37,561 nucleotides of DNA from Candidatus Berkelbacteria bacterium (lineage in GTDB: Bacteria; Patescibacteriota; UBA1384; XYA2-FULL-43-10; CAINNR01), in contig JAPLVG010000023.1 of NCBI GenBank assembly GCA_026397235.1, forward strand, positions 72,378-109,938. Direction: 5' to 3'. Made by a program: the position numbers and the translations under genes. The stretch's first letter is position 1. Every line of letters starts with the position of its first letter. This document shows positions 30,128 to 37,561 of the stretch, piece by piece. Below the pieces are notes generated by a model that saw only the letters and a program-made list of their open reading frames with translations, searched no databases and was not told the DNA's origin.

Positions 30128-31462
30128 ATGGAAGTTGAAATTGAAAAAATGGTTTTTGCTGGCAGTGGACTTGCTCACCTTGACTACGGTGAGCCACTTC
30201 GAGGTCATGACCAATCCAAAGGCAAAGCCCTTTTTGTCAGAAAAGTTGTCCCGGGCGACATTGTCGAAGTCAAATTAGTTGATGAAAAAAAGGACTTTGC
30301 CTTTGGAGTTGTTGAAAAAGTTATCAAGCCGTCTGAAATGCGGATTGATCCGCCGTGCAAATATTTTTATCAATGCGGTGGATGCGAACATCAAAATATT
30401 TCTTACCAGAACCAATTAAAAATTAAAGAAGAACTGGTCGGCGAATCATTGTTGCGCAATAAAATCGATGCCAAAGTTTTGCCGATTATCGCCGGTTCCG
30501 ACAAAGAATTTTTCTACCGAAATTCAATTCGCTACATGTTTCTGTTGGATAACAAAAATCAAATTCAGTTTGCTCGTCACGGCTACCCAGATGATCGGGA
30601 ATTGGTGGCAGTTGATAGGTGCTTGCTTCAATCGGAAAAATCAAATTTGATATTAGAAAAATTGCGCCAATATATTAATAAAAATATCGTTGAAAAAAAA
30701 TCACTCTGGCAGCTAAAAATCCGCGAAGGAAAACGTACCGGCGACGTAATGGTAGAAATTATTACTTCATCCGATGATCTGCCAGGAAAAAAGGGGATTG
30801 TCGACGTTTTGAAACAGATCGATGGCATCAAATCAATTTATCATACGATTACACCGGCAAAATCATTGCTGAAATTGCGCCGCCGATTAATTTTCGGCTC
30901 TCCAGTAATTCAGGAAAAAATCGGCAGTTATACTTTTCAAATTTCACCAGAAAGTTTTTTCCAAACTAACTCCGAAGGCGTTAAAACTTTGTACGATAAA
31001 ATAAAAGAATTTGCCAATGTCGAGATAGGCGATGAGATAGTTGACCTATATTGTGGCACGGGATCGATTGGAATTTATTTATCAACTCTGGCCAAAAAAG
31101 TTACCGGCATTGAAGTTGTGCCGGAAGCGATTCGTGACGCCAAAGACAATGCAAAAATTAACAAAATAACCAACTGTGAATTTATTTGCTCTGATATTAG
31201 CAATTTAGCAATTCAGCAATATAACAATTGTATTTTGATTTTGGATCCGCCACGTGCCGGCCTCTCCAAAGATCTAATCGGAAAACTGACAACGGACAAC
31301 TGGAAGCGTTTGATATATACATCCTGTAACCCGGCAACTTTTGCCAGGGACTTAAAATATTTTATGGAAAAGGGAATTACGGCCAAAAAAATCCAGCCAA
31401 TTGATATGTTCCCGCAGACTCATCATACAGAGTTAGTTGCAGAGCTTTTAAAAAAGGATTAA
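30128..31462 (+). CDS. 23S rRNA (uracil-5-)-methyltransferase, RlmD/TrmA family
   Basis: A 444-residue SAM-dependent RNA m5U methyltransferase. A TRAM-like N-terminal part is followed by a four-Cys [4Fe-4S] motif whose visible part is CKYFYQCGGCEHQ (about 77-89). The Rossmann domain has DLYCGTGSIGIYL (about 306-318) as SAM motif I, LDPPRAGLS, and YTSCNPATFARDL with the catalytic Cys. The iron-sulfur motif favours RlmD/RlmC over TrmA, but the target cannot be fixed. The ATG at 30128 is chosen because an upstream TTG would precede the TATAAT box. Confidence 0.92.
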   Translation: MEVEIEKMVFAGSGLAHLDYGEPLRGHDQSKGKALFVRKVVPGDIVEVKLVDEKKDFAFGVVEKVIKPSEMRIDPPCKYFYQCGGCEHQNISYQNQLKIKEELVGESLLRNKIDAKVLPIIAGSDKEFFYRNSIRYMFLLDNKNQIQFARHGYPDDRELVAVDRCLLQSEKSNLILEKLRQYINKNIVEKKSLWQLKIREGKRTGDVMVEIITSSDDLPGKKGIVDVLKQIDGIKSIYHTITPAKSLLKLRRRLIFGSPVIQEKIGSYTFQISPESFFQTNSEGVKTLYDKIKEFANVEIGDEIVDLYCGTGSIGIYLSTLAKKVTGIEVVPEAIRDAKDNAKINKITNCEFICSDISNLAIQQYNNCILILDPPRAGLSKDLIGKLTTDNWKRLIYTSCNPATFARDLKYFMEKGITAKKIQPIDMFPQTHHTELVAELLKKD

Positions 31463-31514
31463 ACTATATTCAAGCAACTTACTTGCATTTGTTTTAATAT
31501 ATTAGGGAGGAAAA

Positions 31515-33119
31515 ATGTCAAAACGAACTAGAACCATTATCTTGATCGTGATTGTTGGATTGTTAATCATTGGAACTGGTGTACTGGTTTGGCTAAAGTA
31601 TTTCCACAAAACATCGGCAGATACTTTTGCTAATATTGAACATCAGAGAATCGCAAGATCATATGCTAACCTTGGTCAAAATTATGTTTTTAATAATGCT
31701 ATCGCCGTACCGGTAACAGTTAATGGCAATGGTACAGCACTCGGGGGCTTTAGTTACCATATTCAGGGTACATATCAAACCCTAGATCCTTCTACCACTG
31801 CTTCTGCAAGAAAATATAATAATCAACCCATCGAATATACTTTCAATATTACTGATGTAAATACTTCATGTAATCGAAATACTGATAATTGCACTGGATT
31901 TGTACCGAAGGAGTCATTAACAAAAGTATGGCTATCTGCAGATTTAACATACTTCGACAACGCAGGTCGTGATACTGAAACTCTGCCGGAAAACTTTTCA
32001 GCGATAATTCACCTGAAGGACGGCACAACCCAAACTTTCAGTTTGGATAAGTTGATTTATCAACCGATTATTCTAACGTCTTATATAAACCCAGTAAAAC
32101 CGGAAATAAAATCTTCAGTAATCGATAAAATTGATCTACTCAGAGCATCTCCTGATCAATCCCAAAAAGAAACTATAATATCAGTCAGTCTTGCAACGCC
32201 AGTAAATTCAGGAGAGTTGAATCTATTACCAGTCACTGTAGTTAAACCCTCCGGTGTAATGTCTCATTACGCTTTTGGTTCAGGTCTGCAATACACCGGT
32301 TATAGCAACTATGAGGATTATGTAAATCAAATCGGCGGAGTAATCGATCGACGCTTAAGTTTTACCAACCATGAACTTGATGTCGGAGCCACAACGCAAT
32401 CGAATAACGCTATGCTCTACGCATACGAACAAGTTTTTGAAGACCAGACTACTATAAACTTAAAAGGTGGAAATACGACAACATATACCTATCCAGTGCA
32501 AATCTACCTTAGAAACGGAACTCGCGTCGATAAAAATCTAGAAACAACCACTTGCACATATCCTTCCCCGCACGGTTGCGGTAATCCGCACATATTTCTT
32601 GCCACCCAGGTAAACAATATTGACCGAATTGATGTTTTTCAATATCCGATTGGCAACGCTTCCGCCAAGGAGCTTTTAGTCAGAGTCGACCGACAAACCT
32701 TCACTGGAGAATACATTCCCGTTACTATTTCAACTGTTTTGACGGTTAGCCCATCCAGTGGAACTAGTAGCCAACTTTACACTATCAAAGCGACTGTCAG
32801 CGATACCAATACGATTACCTCAACTACAAATTATTCTTTTTGGTGGAATTGTAATACTAATTCGATATCAGTCACTGACACTATTAAAGCTTGCGGACAA
32901 CCTAGGGTCAAAGGTGACTTAAACTTTACCCAGCAACAAAGAGACACTGGTTTTCAAGCCGAAAATTACTATGCTACCAATAGTAGTGGCAGACGAATAA
33001 CTGCCAATGAATTTCAAGGTACCAAAAACTTTCCTGCGGGTGCAAGAACTATAAAAGTCATCGTCGAACGAAACGGTCAAGCGGTTGAGAAACGAATAGA
33101 ATTGACTGTTAATCCTTAA
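31515..33119 (+). CDS. Signal-anchored extracellular protein, unknown function
   Basis: A 534-residue protein starting MSKRTRTIILIVIVGLLI, with one transmembrane segment at about 7-30 and the rest outside. The extracellular part is Thr/Ser/Asn-rich and beta-strand-like. The last about 130 residues form a PKD-like unit with YSFWWNCNTNS and a later KACGQP, where two Cys probably make a disulfide. AGGGAGGAAAA precedes the ATG. The next gene starts with the same MSKRT and has a matching FWWDC...SSCGDP unit, so the two are paralogous in architecture and probably form one surface system. Confidence 0.75.
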   Translation: MSKRTRTIILIVIVGLLIIGTGVLVWLKYFHKTSADTFANIEHQRIARSYANLGQNYVFNNAIAVPVTVNGNGTALGGFSYHIQGTYQTLDPSTTASARKYNNQPIEYTFNITDVNTSCNRNTDNCTGFVPKESLTKVWLSADLTYFDNAGRDTETLPENFSAIIHLKDGTTQTFSLDKLIYQPIILTSYINPVKPEIKSSVIDKIDLLRASPDQSQKETIISVSLATPVNSGELNLLPVTVVKPSGVMSHYAFGSGLQYTGYSNYEDYVNQIGGVIDRRLSFTNHELDVGATTQSNNAMLYAYEQVFEDQTTINLKGGNTTTYTYPVQIYLRNGTRVDKNLETTTCTYPSPHGCGNPHIFLATQVNNIDRIDVFQYPIGNASAKELLVRVDRQTFTGEYIPVTISTVLTVSPSSGTSSQLYTIKATVSDTNTITSTTNYSFWWNCNTNSISVTDTIKACGQPRVKGDLNFTQQQRDTGFQAENYYATNSSGRRITANEFQGTKNFPAGARTIKVIVERNGQAVEKRIELTVNP

Positions 33120-33145
33120 TGTCTAGTTAATAAATTGGGAGGAAT

Positions 33146-36100
33146 ATGTCAAAACGAACTAAGTTAGTTTTGGGTATCATTATTGGGGCGGTAATAATTT
33201 CTGCCGGCACAATTTTTGCTTTGGCAAAAACAGGCAAGATTAATTTTAAAATGCTGGCTGACACTTTGTCTCCCAAGAATGCCGGAACAACTATTAATTT
33301 GACGGTGAATGTTACCACGTCCGATAATAGCTCGCCGGTTGGCAAACAGTTTGCAATTTATCCACATGGAAGCACGGTTGCAATTCAGACAACCACAAAT
33401 ACGACTTATGATATAGCGGTGATACCGGAAACAGCAGGCGGATGCACCGGCTCCACATCTGTCGTTGTCGCCAGCGCTAATATTTCAACAAGTCTTGTCT
33501 TATCATGCGGTGGCACAGGCGGATCAATAACTTCAGTACACGGCACAATTACCGACGCCAACAACACGACTAAAAAAATTGGTAACGCGAGTGTGCGATA
33601 CGGAACTGGTTTATACCAAATTGTTTATACAAACTCTAGTGGCTATTATGTTCTTACAAATATTAACTCTGGCAACTATACATTTACTATTTCAGCCACA
33701 AATTATTCCAATTTAACACAAAGTGTCACGCTTGCTGCAATCGATCCATCGACTGGAAATGAGAAAAACTTTTCTTTAAGCCCGGCGACAGTACCAACAC
33801 TTTCTGTCAGTTTAACAGCCACTCCTAGCACCGGTCAAGATCCGTTGTCTAGTACCCTCACCGCCACTGCTTCTAGCTCAGATGCTAGATCATCGTTTAC
33901 CCAATATATTTTTTGGTGGGATTGCAGCAGTTCCAGTAATAGTCTTGAAACAGTAAGATCTAGTTGTGGTGATCCTAATTACTCAGTTGGTTCTGGTGGG
34001 TTACCATTTCCGTTGACTGAAACGATTAACCATATTTATTCTAATGCTGGCACTTATAAACCCAAGGTAATTGTTACTTATGAAACTGCCACAGCCGCCA
34101 CACAAAATGCAACAGTAACGGTCACCGCTGCGCCAGAAGCATACTACGTAGTCGAAGGACGTGTGACTAACGGAGTTTGGCCAGTGACTGATGAAGGGTT
34201 TATTTTTAATCAAGATTTAAAGATATCTTTGGGTTCAAACACCACTAATAATCATGACCATGTCAACATCGATACATTTACTGGAAAGAGTGTGTCATAT
34301 AATTTTTCTCCAATCAAAACTTCAGGTGAAAAACTAAAAATGACTTTCGACGGACCCAAATATCTTAAGTTTGCTTCTCCAGATACAGACGCTGATGGGA
34401 ATATTTGGATTAAAAAGGATAACATCAATGCCACAAAAGTTGGGGGGTTTGATGGTTTGGATGTGTATTCTGTAAATATTGGTATTATCGCTAACATGGA
34501 TCCCTCCAGTTCAAGCGATAAATTTGACACCTATGGTCTAGTAAGAACGTTGAAAGGTTTGCAAGTCGCAAAACCATTAAATGAATTTTTAGATGTAAAA
34601 GTTCAAGTATACTATTATATTCCTGGTTCGCAAACCTTCCCAGTCTCTTTTGATACTACGTTTGCTAATCTACCATCTGGATACAATACAGATTATTTAG
34701 TTAATGATATTCCACTGTACCCTGTCTCATATATCACATATGCTGTCAGTGTTTCATCCACGGATCCTTATTATTACATTCCCGAGAACCAAAGAACTTT
34801 TATTTTTACCGGTGATCAGGTCGTTCACTATGCCAGTATCAACAAGAACTTGTTTCGACATGACATAACTTTCGCAACCGGTGGTGCGCCAAGCTATCCG
34901 AATCCTGTCACAATTTCATACAAAGACGCAATTACTGGCGCTAATATTGCTTGGAAAGATTTGGGCGTGGTGACATCAAGCCAATTGTCGTGTTATACAA
35001 GTTTGGGAGACGAAATAAACGATTGTGCAAGATCCGATTCCAACAACGTTTTTAATATGAATTATCAAGGTTATGACGATGTTAGTAGATTTTACTATAA
35101 TCTGACATCAGAAAAGTACCATTTCGATGGAAATATTGCTATGATAGCTAACCCAATAGTTACGCTAGTTGCGAATGGTACAGATATGACTCAGGCTTTT
35201 ACTTGCCAGACAGTATATAAGGATAATTTCTGTGTATTAAAAAGTACCAATACCCCAGATATTTTTTCTACTGCAAAAAATAGGATGCGACAGATATCAC
35301 TTGCCAAACAACAATACTATGGATATTTGGGTGTTTCTCATTTGGAAAGATACTATATTGTCAAGCCAGGGCAAAGCTTTGGTTATGATGAAATTTCTAT
35401 AAACGAATTACTCAACCCTGATTTATTTATCCAAAATAGATTAGTTCCAAGTTTCTTGAGAAGAATATACCTTGATAATCAAAGCAAAATCGATGCGGTT
35501 TTCAATTTAAATAACAGTCAAAATACTATTTGCAATTCAAAATTCTCATTTACAGGTTGTTTTGTTACAGGTAGCTCTAATATAGAAAAGTTTATTACAT
35601 TCGGCAAGAAGTGGTTATTGGATTATGACTCTATAACAAATACCATAAATAGTTCGGTTTTTAAAGATCAGCCAGATTATAAAGCGTGTCAAAATCTCTT
35701 GATTTCTCTCGATATTCAAATGGGAGAAATTATGGGCCATGTGAAAAACTTTTCTCACCAAATAGTCCAAGCCAAGTCTTTGGATTCGGCAGTTGATACA
35801 AAATCAATTTCGCAAGATGATTTATTTGTTAATGTTATGGGGCAACTTGGTTATGTACCTGCTGTTAGAAATCAATACAATACTATTGGACCAATTTCTG
35901 ATTTAAAATATCTGACTCCGGAACAGTTTTCCTCTGGTGTATGGTTACAAGAAAATTTTGATAAACTAACCGGCACTCAAAGGCTAGTGTTGCGGATTAA
36001 AGTATATACGGGTCATGCTTCCAATATTATTATTAATACATTATCGTCTACGGTTGCTGCTACCAGAACTGCGCTTGCAACAACTAACAACTTTGTTGAG

Positions 36101-36679
36101 AATCTATTGCGTCAACTTGGTATTACGATTACAAACGCTAATATTAGTGGTATTGTTAATAATGGATCTGCTGGGCTAAGAGTTACTATTGGCAACAAAA
36201 CAGATATAACAGATGCAGACGGCAGATATTCAATTACACATGTCCAAGCCGGTGATTTGCCGATTGAGGTTTCCAATGATTTTGATGAAAAGTTTACAGT
36301 TTATCCAAAATCGATTCATATTAATAGCAACCAAACAACTAATATTGCACAAGATATTCTGATTACAAATGCCAATGCTCGCGCAGTAATTGTAATCAAA
36401 AAAGCAGGATTATATATTACGGGTGTTAAGGCGAATGCTGCGAATCATCAAGTCAGCAATCTTAGATCGGTTTTAAGAAACGGCGATAAAACATATTTTG
36501 ACTTTACATTAGTTAGAAATAGTTATAGCTTATCATTTTTTGACACTTCGCTAGTTGATACACCAATTAAGCACTATTTTACAATCGACAATGTAAATTG
36601 CGGCGATGTGATCGACAACCAAGCAGTTATGCATTTGTCAAAAGACGCACCAGCGATATGTGAGATTAACTTGAAATAA
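33146..36679 (+). CDS. Large signal-anchored surface protein with PKD-like and carboxypeptidase-regulatory-like domains
   Basis: A 1177-residue protein. The N-terminal anchor is MSKRTKLVLGIIIGAVIIS. A CarboxypepD-regulatory-like beta-sandwich lies at about 130-215 (VHGTITDANNTTKK ... GYYVLTNINSGNYTFTI), followed by a PKD-like domain (about 220-330) with FWWDC and SSCGDP. A long unique region (about 335-970) has paired Cys residues. A second sandwich is at about 990-1075 (ISGIVNNGSAGLRVTIG ... DADGRYSITHVQAG). There is no LPXTG-type end. Most likely an adhesin or stalk-like surface protein held by its N-terminal helix. GGGAGGAAT is the ribosome binding site. Confidence 0.8.
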   Translation: MSKRTKLVLGIIIGAVIISAGTIFALAKTGKINFKMLADTLSPKNAGTTINLTVNVTTSDNSSPVGKQFAIYPHGSTVAIQTTTNTTYDIAVIPETAGGCTGSTSVVVASANISTSLVLSCGGTGGSITSVHGTITDANNTTKKIGNASVRYGTGLYQIVYTNSSGYYVLTNINSGNYTFTISATNYSNLTQSVTLAAIDPSTGNEKNFSLSPATVPTLSVSLTATPSTGQDPLSSTLTATASSSDARSSFTQYIFWWDCSSSSNSLETVRSSCGDPNYSVGSGGLPFPLTETINHIYSNAGTYKPKVIVTYETATAATQNATVTVTAAPEAYYVVEGRVTNGVWPVTDEGFIFNQDLKISLGSNTTNNHDHVNIDTFTGKSVSYNFSPIKTSGEKLKMTFDGPKYLKFASPDTDADGNIWIKKDNINATKVGGFDGLDVYSVNIGIIANMDPSSSSDKFDTYGLVRTLKGLQVAKPLNEFLDVKVQVYYYIPGSQTFPVSFDTTFANLPSGYNTDYLVNDIPLYPVSYITYAVSVSSTDPYYYIPENQRTFIFTGDQVVHYASINKNLFRHDITFATGGAPSYPNPVTISYKDAITGANIAWKDLGVVTSSQLSCYTSLGDEINDCARSDSNNVFNMNYQGYDDVSRFYYNLTSEKYHFDGNIAMIANPIVTLVANGTDMTQAFTCQTVYKDNFCVLKSTNTPDIFSTAKNRMRQISLAKQQYYGYLGVSHLERYYIVKPGQSFGYDEISINELLNPDLFIQNRLVPSFLRRIYLDNQSKIDAVFNLNNSQNTICNSKFSFTGCFVTGSSNIEKFITFGKKWLLDYDSITNTINSSVFKDQPDYKACQNLLISLDIQMGEIMGHVKNFSHQIVQAKSLDSAVDTKSISQDDLFVNVMGQLGYVPAVRNQYNTIGPISDLKYLTPEQFSSGVWLQENFDKLTGTQRLVLRIKVYTGHASNIIINTLSSTVAATRTALATTNNFVENLLRQLGITITNANISGIVNNGSAGLRVTIGNKTDITDADGRYSITHVQAGDLPIEVSNDFDEKFTVYPKSIHINSNQTTNIAQDILITNANARAVIVIKKAGLYITGVKANAANHQVSNLRSVLRNGDKTYFDFTLVRNSYSLSFFDTSLVDTPIKHYFTIDNVNCGDVIDNQAVMHLSKDAPAICEINLK

Positions 36680-36687
36680 GGAGATAA

Positions 36688-37341
36688 ATGAATCAGGAAT
36701 ATACAAATTCCAAGCTTGATATGCAAAAAACCGAGAGCAGAAACGCTTTTGGGACTATGTTCGGCAAAATCTCCAATGCTGATCAAGCCAACAAAGCGAT
36801 AAAATATGCCTTCTGGTTTATTTTAGGGATTTTGTTCGTCTCGACTGTCATTTGGGTATATTTGGGCAGTTATGCAATTTTGGCCGAAGCGATTATTATA
36901 TTTATCCCGCTGATAATTCTTTATAAAACCAAAAACCGCGCCTCCGCTGTAATAACTTTAATTCTAATTGCACTGGATTTTTTAATAACCGTGGCTGGAA
37001 GAATTTATGTGCCTGAAGCAACCACAATTTCATATGTTGGTTGGATTCAAATTTTGGCACTTTTATATGCAATCCGTGCAGTTCAAGCAACTTTCTGGCT
37101 GAAGAAAAACCCAGAAATCGCTAATCCAACACCGCAAGTGCAACAACCTCTGGTCAAACAAACAATACCTCCAATCTCTCAATCTGTTCCACCTGTGCCG
37201 CCGGCTCCAACCATCCCTACCACTCCTGCTGCTCCAACCATTCAGCCAGTGCAACCAATGACCCAATCAACTCCGCCAACTCAACAAATCCAAACGTCGG
37301 AACCGATGACCCAACCGACCGAAGATCAAACAAATAAGTGA
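36688..37341 (+). CDS. Multi-span membrane protein with Pro/Gln/Thr-rich tail
   Basis: A 217-residue protein with about four hydrophobic segments (about 33-52, 55-72, 80-99 and 109-128) after a polar N-terminus. A tail of about 75 residues is rich in Pro, Gln and Thr with repeats such as PPVPPAPTIPTTPAAP. The tail looks disordered and may span or bind the wall. AAGGAGATAA precedes the ATG, 8 bases after the large surface protein gene, so they are co-expressed. The family is not recognised. Confidence 0.75.
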   Translation: MNQEYTNSKLDMQKTESRNAFGTMFGKISNADQANKAIKYAFWFILGILFVSTVIWVYLGSYAILAEAIIIFIPLIILYKTKNRASAVITLILIALDFLITVAGRIYVPEATTISYVGWIQILALLYAIRAVQATFWLKKNPEIANPTPQVQQPLVKQTIPPISQSVPPVPPAPTIPTTPAAPTIQPVQPMTQSTPPTQQIQTSEPMTQPTEDQTNK

Positions 37342-37357
37342 GAAGATATTTAATCAA

Positions 37358-37561
37358 GTGCAAACATTCATTCATAAGATTTTAATAGTCATTGTTTTAA
37401 TACCATCTTTTTTTACAGGTGTTTATTTAGCTCATTCGCCGATTCAACCCAGATATCACCCCGGTGGACCATATTATTATTCAACTTTCGTCGGCTATTG
37501 GTTGCCACATAGACCATCAGGAGAAATGTCTAAAGACGAGGTGGACAAATACACCTATGCG
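37358..37561 (+). CDS. Start of an exported protein, cut by the window end
   Basis: An open frame from GTG (37358) to the last base, 68 codons with no stop. Residues about 6-22 are hydrophobic (HKILIVIVLIPSFFTGVYL), as in a signal peptide. Then follows an aromatic-rich segment with RYHPGGPYYYSTFVGYWLP and a charged stretch SGEMSKDEVDKYTYA. The start is uncertain because no strong ribosome binding site is seen. It continues the surface-protein operon. The function is unknown. Confidence 0.55.
   Translation, partial: MQTFIHKILIVIVLIPSFFTGVYLAHSPIQPRYHPGGPYYYSTFVGYWLPHRPSGEMSKDEVDKYTYA

Overview
The window looks like a chromosomal piece of a Patescibacteria (Candidate Phyla Radiation) genome. 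It is AT-rich and densely packed. Genes overlap by 1 to 30 bases, and several are shorter than their relatives elsewhere (a 338-residue acetate kinase, a RelA/SpoT without an ACT domain). Recombinase and GIY-YIG genes abut tRNA genes, and TGA is used as a normal stop (murA, pduL-linked gpmI, relA-region small genes), which argues against the UGA-recoding lineages. The class within the radiation cannot be fixed from sequence alone.

Layout. 1-4500 is an accessory region. A three-gene cassette on the minus strand (XRE regulator, S66 peptidase, LysE-type exporter) lies between 85-bp inverted repeats. It is followed by hairpins with C-rich loops, then by a large serine recombinase lying between 135-bp perfect inverted repeats. 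The recombinase ends inside a tRNA-Ala(GGC) gene. A GIY-YIG nuclease, a broken tRNA fragment and a 25-residue Trp-rich membrane peptide follow. 4549-12234 (minus strand) is central carbon metabolism: a 2-oxoacid:ferredoxin oxidoreductase (alpha, beta, fused gamma-delta), acetate kinase, PduL phosphotransacylase and two tandem, divergent phosphoglycerate mutases. Together these give a route from 3-phosphoglycerate (with enolase and a pyruvate-forming step encoded elsewhere) through acetyl-CoA and acetyl-phosphate to acetate plus ATP. 12374-15249 holds a TsaC/Sua5 tRNA-modification gene, a small secreted protein, tRNA-Leu(CAA), a sortase and a PEGA-domain membrane protein.

15505-22140 is cell-envelope synthesis: murA, mreB, a gene broken by a TAG stop, a Nudix hydrolase, two GT4 glycosyltransferases and a WecG/TagA-type glycosyltransferase. 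22465-31462 is information processing and stress: nusA, clpC, relA/spoT, a tiny leader-type ORF with a terminator, a small zinc-ribbon protein, hisS and an RlmD/TrmA-type rRNA or tRNA methyltransferase. 31515-37561 is a surface module: two related signal-anchored extracellular proteins (534 and 1177 residues), a membrane protein with a Pro/Gln-rich tail and the start of another exported protein.

The main unusual signals are these. (i) Palindromic elements have entered genes and are read in frame (glycosyltransferase, NusA tail, recombinase tail), and another splits a tRNA D-arm. (ii) Large inverted repeats bracket the cassette, the recombinase and the glycosyltransferase pair. (iii) One phosphoglycerate mutase appears to start at ATT. 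(iv) Four or more genes have a -10 box 6-7 bases before their ATG, which predicts leaderless mRNAs. (v) Three small, self-contained genes of higher GC have their own start signals and hairpin terminators.
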